From an uncultured Clostridium sp. (GTDB lineage Bacteria > Bacillota > Clostridia > Lachnospirales > Anaerotignaceae), in assembly GCA_947246775.1 (NCBI GenBank), contig CAMXTM010000166.1, positions 1 through 5,458 of the forward strand: a DNA stretch of 5,458 nucleotides, given 5' to 3'. Positions 1-4,939 of this stretch are shown one piece after another. The position numbers and the translations under genes were made by a program. Each line of letters starts with the position of its first letter. Positions within the stretch are counted from its first letter, which is position 1. Under the pieces are notes generated by a model. The model was not told where the DNA came from, searched no databases, and was given only the letters and a program-made list of their open reading frames with translations.

Positions 1-314
1 GCATACACAAATTGCTTATTTTTGGGCGCAATTTTCCCTAGTTTATCCTCCATCGCTTCCCATGTGCCTACTGTGGCATAAATTGGAATGTCAAACTTTC
101 TGGAAAGTACGCCAGCTCCTTTGATATGGTCTATGTGTTCATGGGTAATAAAAAGTGCATCAATCGCATCTCCTGTTATTTTTAAAGAATTGAGTGCCTG
201 TGTAATTTGTTTTCCGCTCACACCTGCATCAATCAATATTTTAGTATGCTCTGTCGCAATCACTGTGCTGTTTCCACTACTCCCACTGGCAATTGTACTA
301 AATTTTACACTCAT
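1..314 (-). CDS. yycJ: YycJ/WalJ metallo-beta-lactamase-fold hydrolase, N-terminal part
   Basis: This is the first 104 codons of a metallo-beta-lactamase-fold protein, cut by the left window edge. The family is about 260 residues long. The protein opens MSVKFSTIASGSSGNSTVI, the hallmark YycJ/WalJ N-terminus, with the Gly/Ser-rich SGSSGNS loop at residues 10-16. The metal-binding HxHxDH motif is visible as HEHIDH at residues 58-63, with D29 in the preceding ILIDAG strand. Family members are cytoplasmic, probably nuclease-like hydrolases. In Bacillus YycJ belongs to the WalRK operon and has been linked to coordinating cell division or DNA repair with wall metabolism; its substrate is not settled. 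The ATG at 312-314 is preceded by AAAGGAG at 326-332 with an 11-nt spacer. Only 64 bp separate it from the murA stop, with no terminator, so it is probably co-transcribed with murA. Family assignment is firm; cellular role is inferred from homologues. Confidence 0.92.
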   Translation of the reverse strand, partial: MSVKFSTIASGSSGNSTVIATEHTKILIDAGVSGKQITQALNSLKITGDAIDALFITHEHIDHIKGAGVLSRKFDIPIYATVGTWEAMEDKLGKIAPKNKQFVY

Positions 315-378
315 GAAATAATTTTCTCCTTTATCTCTATCTGTACTTTTATAAGACAATCGCCTTAATCATTTCTAG

Positions 379-1635
379 TTATATCTGTACTCTTTTAATT
401 TCTGCTCCCAAGGCAGAGAGCTTATGCTCAACATCTTCATAGCCCCTATCAATATATTTTGTATTATCAATATGTGTTTCACCCTTTGCCGCAAGCCCTG
501 CCAATATCATCGCTGCTCCTGCTCTTAAATCCGTTGCTGACACCTGTGAACCAGTTAAATAAGGTACTCCCTCTATCACCGCAATTCTACCATCTACTGT
601 GATATTTGCCCCCATACGACGCAGTTCATCTATATATTGAAAACGATTTTCCCAAACATTTTCTGTAATAATATTTGTTCCCTGACACACGCTCAACAAG
701 GCTGCCATTTGTGGCTGTAAATCCGTTGGAAATCCTGGATAGCTCATTGTTTTAACATTTACATTTCTTAACGGTTTATCAGATACAACCCGAATTGCAA
801 CATCAAATTCTTCTACTTTTACATTCATTTCTACCAATTTTGCAGAAAGGGAATCCATATGTTTTGGTATGATATTTTTTACAAGAACATCTCCCCCTGT
901 GATGGCTGAGGCAATCATATACGTTCCTGCTTCAATTTGGTCTGGTATAATCGTATATTGTGCGCCATGCAGTTTTTTAACTCCCGTAATACGTATCACA
1001 TCTGTACCAGCACCTTTGATATTTGCTCCCATAAAGTTTAAAAAATTTGCCGTATCTACAATATGTGGCTCTTTTGCTGCATTTTCTATTACTGTTTTTC
1101 CCTCTGCCATTGTCGCCGCAAGCATAATATTGATGGTCGCCCCCACGCTTACTTGGTCCATATAAATAGAAGTGCCTACTAATCTATCCGCATAAGCCTT
1201 TACAATGCCATTTTCTACAATGACATTTGCTCCTAAGGCACGAAAACCTTTTAAATGCAAATCAATCGGTCTTGTACCAAAATTACAGCCCCCTGGCATA
1301 GCAACTTCTGCTCTTTTAAATCTCGCCAAAAGCGCCCCTAAAAGATAATAAGATGCACGGATTTTTTGCACTTCTTCATATGTCGCACAAATATTATTGA
1401 TATTTCTACCATCTATTTGCAAAGTATGTTTATTTAAAAAAGAACTTTTCGCCCCTATTTTATTAATTGTATTACATAAACTACTTACATCTTCGATGCA
1501 AGGTAAATTGTCAATTGTACTCACGTCATCAGCCATAATCGCCGCTGGAATAATCGCAACTGCTGCATTTTTTGCTCCGCTAATACAAACTTCTCCTTTT
1601 AACTGTCTTTGCCCCATTACAACTAATTTATCCAT
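379..1635 (-). CDS. murA: MurA, UDP-N-acetylglucosamine 1-carboxyvinyltransferase
   Basis: MurA transfers enolpyruvate from phosphoenolpyruvate to UDP-GlcNAc, the first committed step of peptidoglycan synthesis, in the cytoplasm. The 418-residue length matches the family (419 in E. coli). Key residues fall in place: K22 in SGAKNA, R93 in IRAS, the catalytic Cys C117 in PGGCNFGTRPID, D305 in PGFPTDLQ, and R397 in IDRGYE. A Cys rather than Asp at 117 is the fosfomycin-sensitive form of the active site. I chose the ATG at 1633-1635 because MDKLVV aligns with other MurA N-termini and GGGAGGA lies 12 nt upstream at 1648-1654. The two earlier in-frame ATGs, at 1654-1656 and 1645-1647, overlap or abut that Shine-Dalgarno sequence. 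Many Firmicutes carry two MurA paralogues (murAA/murAB or murZ), and I cannot tell which one this is. It has its own promoters and is followed closely by yycJ. Confidence 0.98.
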   Translation of the reverse strand: MDKLVVMGQRQLKGEVCISGAKNAAVAIIPAAIMADDVSTIDNLPCIEDVSSLCNTINKIGAKSSFLNKHTLQIDGRNINNICATYEEVQKIRASYYLLGALLARFKRAEVAMPGGCNFGTRPIDLHLKGFRALGANVIVENGIVKAYADRLVGTSIYMDQVSVGATINIMLAATMAEGKTVIENAAKEPHIVDTANFLNFMGANIKGAGTDVIRITGVKKLHGAQYTIIPDQIEAGTYMIASAITGGDVLVKNIIPKHMDSLSAKLVEMNVKVEEFDVAIRVVSDKPLRNVNVKTMSYPGFPTDLQPQMAALLSVCQGTNIITENVWENRFQYIDELRRMGANITVDGRIAVIEGVPYLTGSQVSATDLRAGAAMILAGLAAKGETHIDNTKYIDRGYEDVEHKLSALGAEIKRVQI

Positions 1636-1832
1636 AAAAACTTCCATTCCTCCCATAGAAATTCTTGCTTTTTATATCAAAAATACTACAAATAATATAT
1701 TTTTTGTTTATTCTTATTCTTTTATTTATTCTAAAAACTCATATCTTTTATATTCTAATATCAAATTATTTATCAAATTTATACTATCTATTATTAAAAC
1801 AACAAAACAATAAAAAACAGTCTTAGCAATGT
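1636..1832 (-). other. AT-rich 5' leader of murA, nearly free of C in the transcript
   Basis: This is the predicted untranslated leader of murA, about 190 nt from the proximal promoter and about 255 nt from the distal one. By hand count, 1681-1800 has only 15 G/C in 120 bases. From 1707 to 1819 the plus strand contains no G, so 113 consecutive transcript bases contain no C. With no C, G-C pairs cannot form inside that stretch, so it should be largely unstructured. I see no riboswitch, T-box or attenuator hairpin and no convincing small ORF with a ribosome binding site. The only clear element is the murA Shine-Dalgarno sequence at 1648-1654. Confidence 0.6.
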
Positions 1833-1861
1833 ATTATAACACAAATCATAGCCTATTTACA
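1833..1861 (-). promoter_or_regulatory. Proximal murA promoter (extended -10)
   Basis: A perfect TATAAT -10 box lies at 1833-1838, preceded by TGT at 1839-1841, which gives an extended TGnTATAAT element. The best -35 match is TGTAAA at 1856-1861 with a 17-bp spacer. It is weak (3 of 6 against TTGACA), as is common when an extended -10 is present. The expected start is near 1826, leaving a leader of about 190 nt before murA. In such AT-rich DNA a chance match is possible. Confidence 0.5.
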
Positions 1862-1896
1862 TCATTACTAAAAAATTTCTTGTTTTTGTTATAGCA

Positions 1897-1924
1897 ATTA
1901 TACCACTAAATACTAAAATCTCAA
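1897..1924 (-). promoter_or_regulatory. Distal murA promoter (near-consensus sigma-A)
   Basis: TTGAGA at 1919-1924 matches the -35 consensus at 5 of 6 positions. After a 16-bp spacer comes a perfect TATAAT at 1897-1902, with TGG just before it (extended -10). The expected start is near 1890. This is the strongest housekeeping promoter in the window. It lies downstream of the yycI terminator and points at murA, so murA and yycJ do not need read-through from the wal operon. Confidence 0.72.
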
Positions 1925-1976
1925 ATGTTTTTTATATCGTAATATCAGTAAAAACAAAAAAATCGCTTTTTTACAC

Positions 1977-2015
1977 AAAAAAAAGGCATTTACTCGTCAA
2001 AAGTATTGCCTTTTT
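1977..2015 (-). terminator. Rho-independent terminator after yycI
   Basis: The hairpin starts 6 nt after the yycI stop codon. Its outer stem pairs AAAAAGGCA with TGCCTTTTT (GGCA/TGCC core at 2007-2010 and 1985-1988). Four more pairs follow across a mismatch and a bulge, around a loop of about 7 nt. The transcript then has eight U residues at 1984-1977. The plus strand also has a T5 run on its own 3' side, so the element could work weakly in both directions, but no plus-strand gene needs it. It closes the Ig-protein/yycH/yycI unit. Confidence 0.86.
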
Positions 2016-2021
2016 ACTTTG

Positions 2022-2906
2022 TTATTGCTCTTTTATTCTTCTTATCATTTCATTTGTATACGCATTGATAATATATGGCTTCTCTCTACCTAAAACATAA
2101 ATTCTATAACAGGGTACTAATTTTGCCACATTCTCTACTTTTAAATCTTCTAGTTCTTGAAAATCATATCCTAATTCCATTTTTTGTACTGTTATTGTTT
2201 CATAAACACCTGTTTCTTCTCTCTCTTTTTCTATCTCAAACAAAAAGGTAAGCAACGCCTCATCTGAAAAACAAATATCTTTTTTATCCCCCGTAAATCC
2301 CTCTGTTACAAAATAATTTAATTTAATATGGGAAATTCCTGTTTCTCCTACATATATCTCAAAACAATTCGCAAAAACATTCGCTCCTTTATATTTTTGG
2401 AAAAATGTTACTTTATATTCTTCTCCTACTTCTTGCACATTCCCTATTTCAAAATCTCCCATGCCTTTTTTTTCCAAAGATTCTATAAATTCTTTCGCTT
2501 CTCTCCTTGCTTCATTTAATGTCATCTTTTGACTCTCTCTTGTGCCATTTTTAAATACTAATTCTCCCTTATTGCCCTCCATCGTAAGTACTTTGTTTTC
2601 ACTTGTTATAATGGTCTTATTAAATTCTACTGTAATTGTGGATTCTTCATCAGCAAAAAACTGCTGTTTCATATCATCTCTACTATACTTTGGTGCGCTC
2701 AAAGACAATTTTCTCATAGGAGAAAATTTTGTTAAAAGGTCTGTATACAATATAATACGATTTTGAGAAAGAACTTCATAAATGGCTCTTTCTTGACTAG
2801 AAGTTAATACATTTTGCTGATATTGCTCATAATTAAAATATCCTAACACTACATTCATTATTAAAAGCAACACAAGCAATAAATTTTTTACCGCTTTCCA
2901 TTCCAA
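2022..2906 (-). CDS. yycI: YycI, membrane-anchored modulator of the WalK sensor
   Basis: This 294-residue protein is close to the usual YycI length of about 280. It has a short cytoplasmic N-terminus (MEWKAVKN, like the MDW-K start of relatives), one membrane helix at about residues 8-24, and a large extracytoplasmic part. That part looks like two PepSY-like units. One spans about 128-200, with a TLNEARREAKEFI helix then strands ending in GISHIKLNYF. The other spans about 212-290 and ends YIINAYTNEMIRRI. In Bacillus, YycI pairs with YycH and WalK through their membrane helices and restrains WalK; in Staphylococcus aureus the pair activates it. The start is TTG at 2904-2906. GGGGAGG at 2914-2920 lies 7 nt upstream, and the next in-frame Met falls inside the membrane helix, so no ATG start is plausible. 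Fifteen nt separate it from yycH, so the two are co-transcribed. A terminator follows directly. Confidence 0.9.
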   Translation of the reverse strand: MEWKAVKNLLLVLLLIMNVVLGYFNYEQYQQNVLTSSQERAIYEVLSQNRIILYTDLLTKFSPMRKLSLSAPKYSRDDMKQQFFADEESTITVEFNKTIITSENKVLTMEGNKGELVFKNGTRESQKMTLNEARREAKEFIESLEKKGMGDFEIGNVQEVGEEYKVTFFQKYKGANVFANCFEIYVGETGISHIKLNYFVTEGFTGDKKDICFSDEALLTFLFEIEKEREETGVYETITVQKMELGYDFQELEDLKVENVAKLVPCYRIYVLGREKPYIINAYTNEMIRRIKEQ

Positions 2907-2921
2907 AGTTCTTCCTCCCCT

Positions 2922-4307
2922 CTATTCTATTTTATCACTTATCGTTTTTCCAATATATAACTCATGGTACAGTTCTGTTACCCATTTCATCGTTATTGTA
3001 AAATTAGGCTCTACAAAATATGCTAAATACATATCTTGCACTTCTTTTACTTCCGATTCTTCATGATTGATTTGATACTGCTCTATTGCTTGGTCTAGTG
3101 CTTCCAAAAATTCTACTGATATTTCTTTATCTTTTATATCGACTGCTTTAAAATTATGCGCATATCTTTTATATCTTCTTACAGAGTTTCCTCTAATCGA
3201 AAATTCTATTGCATGGGGCATTTCAAATTCTTTTTGTACTGCCTCAGAAAGCAATATTGGATAATTGTCTACTACATAGTCAAAATAATATATAATCTCA
3301 TTTCGATTCATTTCTATGCCAGACAAATATACTTCTGTTTCTAGTGATGTATCATTATTCATAAAATTTTTACATATCTGATACCCTGTTACAATATCTG
3401 TTGTAATTTCTGTATCATATGTTCCATAACTAAAATATTCTAATATTCCTTTTGGATAATACCTTACTACTACCGTCTCATCACTAAATACAAATGTTCC
3501 TGCCTCATCAATTCTATTCCAATCAGCTTCTAAGTTCTTAAAAAAACTATCAACAGAGTTTTCTAAAAAATATCGGTTAATACTACCATCTTGCATAAAA
3601 GGATTGATTTCCATAACACTTCGATATGCTAGGCTATTTCCTTTCCACTGTGGCACAAATACGCTATCTTGAAACAAATTAAAACCACTCTGCTTTGTAG
3701 AAACATAAGCCAAATCGTTTTCTTTTAACTCCAACATAGCATACAAATTTTTACTAACACGAGATTTTTCCATCGTTACATTCCAGCTCTGCCCTAAATT
3801 TGTATTGATAAAATAAACATTTGTTATTCCATTACTTGTTTTACTTGGTACTAATGCAATACAATTAAAACTTTCTATTTCAGGAATTAACACCTTTTTA
3901 TTATAATTTTCAAAATATTCTAACACAGGCACAAAAAAATGATACTCCAACAGCAAACATTTTTCCTCCAATATACTATCCCAAGGTATTGTTTGCTTTA
4001 TTGTACCTGCTGTCGCTTGTGTCAAAACTTCTTGCAATAAGTCATTTCCCTCTGACAACATTGCCTCTTTTTCTATATCATTTGCATATGCTACTGTATA
4101 TTTTTTATTTCCGCTGCCTATCACAAATTTACTTGGCAAAAGTAATACATTTTCTTCTGCCGTAAATTCTTTTTGTCCTCCTAGTCCAAAAACAGTATAA
4201 AAAAAGTTATGGCTTGCAGTATCCTCAAGCCATAACAATCCCGTTTGATAAACAGCAGCTATAACCAAAATAATAATGACAAAACTTTTCATTTTGTTGA
4301 TATTCAT
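2922..4307 (-). CDS. yycH: YycH, membrane-anchored modulator of the WalK sensor
   Basis: This 461-residue protein matches YycH in length (about 450 in Bacillus), in layout and in its position before yycI. It has a short N-terminus (MNINKMK), one membrane helix at about residues 8-25, and an extracytoplasmic remainder with no enzyme motif that I recognise. In model Firmicutes YycH and YycI form a complex with WalK that tunes its kinase activity; the sign of the effect differs between species, so the direction here is unknown. The ATG at 4305-4307 is preceded by GGTGA with a 6-nt spacer. That is a weaker site than in the flanking genes and pairs with the 3'-terminal part of the anti-Shine-Dalgarno. 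A second in-frame Met (residue 6) is a possible alternative. It lies 36 nt after the Ig-like gene with no terminator between them. The family call rests on context and topology more than on strict motifs, because YycH diverges quickly. Confidence 0.88.
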   Translation of the reverse strand: MNINKMKSFVIIILVIAAVYQTGLLWLEDTASHNFFYTVFGLGGQKEFTAEENVLLLPSKFVIGSGNKKYTVAYANDIEKEAMLSEGNDLLQEVLTQATAGTIKQTIPWDSILEEKCLLLEYHFFVPVLEYFENYNKKVLIPEIESFNCIALVPSKTSNGITNVYFINTNLGQSWNVTMEKSRVSKNLYAMLELKENDLAYVSTKQSGFNLFQDSVFVPQWKGNSLAYRSVMEINPFMQDGSINRYFLENSVDSFFKNLEADWNRIDEAGTFVFSDETVVVRYYPKGILEYFSYGTYDTEITTDIVTGYQICKNFMNNDTSLETEVYLSGIEMNRNEIIYYFDYVVDNYPILLSEAVQKEFEMPHAIEFSIRGNSVRRYKRYAHNFKAVDIKDKEISVEFLEALDQAIEQYQINHEESEVKEVQDMYLAYFVEPNFTITMKWVTELYHELYIGKTISDKIE

Positions 4308-4343
4308 TGATTTTCACCGCTTCTATATTTCATTTTTGCCCAA

Positions 4344-4817
4344 TTACATTGTTAGCGATAGGTTTCTTGTGCTGCCGGGAATCGAAACTGTATTCTCCAA
4401 TTCATTTTTAATAGTAATATTCCGCCTTTTGACAATGGTTTCTCCGCTGACCGTTTCACAGCCTTCTTTGTATGCTGTAATACTGATAACGTTTTCTCCA
4501 AGACTTAATTCTACAGTCTGACTAAAAATACCAGAAGCGCCAACTTCTATTTCGAAGCTTTCGTTCTCTGTCAACTCCCCATTGGCGTCTTTTGTACTAA
4601 CACTGATTTCAATGGCAGTTCCTTGATTTGCCACACCTGCGATGGTCTTAGAATCATCAAAGGTAGATTGTGTTTCTTTAGACATATCAATGCCACTTGT
4701 TACGGATAAGCCAAGTTCCTGCTCCGCCGTTTCAGCATCAAGAGGCCCTGCGTAAACAAACACTGGTGCAAAGCAGAAAAGCATTACAACAATAAACGCA
4801 ATAGAAAGTTTTTTCAT
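4344..4817 (-). CDS. Small exported protein with an Ig-like domain, function unknown
   Basis: I do not recognise a named gene for this 157-residue protein. Residues 1-23 form a Sec signal peptide: MKK, a hydrophobic core, then VYA before G24, which fits signal peptidase I cleavage. There is no lipobox and no LPXTG anchor, so it is probably released or wall-associated. Residues 24-54 are an acidic, probably flexible linker. Residues 55-132 look like one bacterial Ig-like domain of the glucodextranase-B type: AIEISVSTKDANGELTENES, then GIFSQTVELSLGENVISITA, ending TIVKRR. The last 25 residues have no clear domain. The start at 4815-4817 has GAGGAGG at 4828-4834, 10 nt away. By hand count, GC is about 41% over 4381-4800 against about 35% in sampled yycH blocks. 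Its place between walK and yycH, behind WalR-type boxes, suggests a cell-wall or WalK-related role, but that is inference. Confidence 0.85.
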   Translation of the reverse strand: MKKLSIAFIVVMLFCFAPVFVYAGPLDAETAEQELGLSVTSGIDMSKETQSTFDDSKTIAGVANQGTAIEISVSTKDANGELTENESFEIEVGASGIFSQTVELSLGENVISITAYKEGCETVSGETIVKRRNITIKNELENTVSIPGSTRNLSLTM

Positions 4818-4848
4818 TTCTAAACGGCCTCCTCAACTAAAATTTTTT

Positions 4849-4872
4849 GGTACTATGTACTCTACACGCACC
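4849..4872 (-). other. Possible hairpin at the 5' end of the Ig-protein/yycHI transcript
   Basis: On the transcript strand GGTGC at 4872-4868 can pair with GTACC at 4853-4849 (one G-U). TGTA at 4866-4863 can pair with TACA at 4859-4856 around a GAG loop, with a one-base bulge and a G-U pair between the two stems. Six A residues follow. The predicted transcription start is at about 4867, so the real RNA may carry only the inner stem. It is not a terminator because no U run follows. It could stabilise the 5' end. Confidence 0.35.
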
Positions 4873-4873
4873 T

Positions 4874-4906
4874 ATTATAACCTAACAATGTTACAATCAT
4901 GTTACA
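4874..4906 (-). promoter_or_regulatory. Promoter of the Ig-protein/yycH/yycI unit
   Basis: A perfect TATAAT -10 box lies at 4874-4879. No good -35 hexamer exists at 16-18 bp; the bases there read ACATGA or similar. The -35 region is instead occupied by the two perfect TGTAAC repeats at 4890-4895 and 4901-4906, with the nearer one ending 10 nt upstream of the -10. This is the layout of promoters activated by PhoB/OmpR-family regulators, in which the bound regulator replaces the -35 contact. The expected start is near 4867, about 50 nt before the coding start. Confidence 0.68.
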
Positions 4907-4928
4907 ACCCGCTTACGTTTGAATTACA
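4890..4928 (-). promoter_or_regulatory. Array of WalR-type (TGTWAH-N5) binding repeats
   Basis: Read on the minus strand, four hexamers sit exactly 11 bp apart: TGTAAT (4928-4923), CGTAAG (4917-4912), TGTAAC (4906-4901) and TGTAAC (4895-4890). Three fit TGTWAH; the second is a degenerate 4-of-6 match. The two promoter-proximal copies form a perfect WalR box (TGTAAC-N5-TGTAAC) as described for Bacillus subtilis and Staphylococcus aureus WalR/YycF. The gene immediately upstream encodes WalK, the cognate kinase, which makes WalR the best candidate. PhoP, another OmpR-family regulator with TTHACA-type repeats at the same spacing, is an alternative when the site is read on the other strand, although the match there is imperfect. 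Confidence 0.68.
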
Positions 4929-4939
4929 TTAATTTGGTA

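Noticed and set aside
88..321. Plus-strand open frame over yycJ
   Set aside because: It is the antisense shadow of the YycJ N-terminus, whose HxHxDH motif is clearly on the minus strand.
353..366. Small hairpin (AAGGC/GTCTT on the transcript strand) between murA and yycJ
   Set aside because: The stem is only 5 bp with a G-U pair, and no U run follows on either strand, so it is not a terminator.
1636..1656. Longer MurA starting at the ATG at 1654-1656 or at 1645-1647
   Set aside because: Both ATGs overlap or directly abut the GGGAGGA ribosome binding site and have no site of their own; MurA homologues begin at the MDKLVV position.
1397..1813. Plus-strand open frame running from inside murA into the AT-rich gap
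   Set aside because: It is antisense to murA, its second half is low-complexity AT-rich translation, it has no ribosome binding site and it shows no domain.
1845..1861. Possible WalR box at the proximal murA promoter
   Set aside because: Only the first hexamer (TGTAAA) fits; the one at the right spacing (TATGAT) matches 4 of 6 and lies too close to the -10. A single half-site is expected by chance in AT-rich DNA.
1945..1976. Second terminator-like A/T run with GCG core next to the yycI terminator
   Set aside because: AAAAAATCGC followed by TTTTTT is mostly A-T pairing without a GC stem; it probably just extends the AT-rich tail of the real terminator.
1636..1976. Riboswitch, T-box, small RNA or CRISPR in the murA upstream gap
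   Set aside because: There is no GC-containing stem set, no T-box-type core and no repeat-spacer pattern; only promoters and an unstructured leader are visible.
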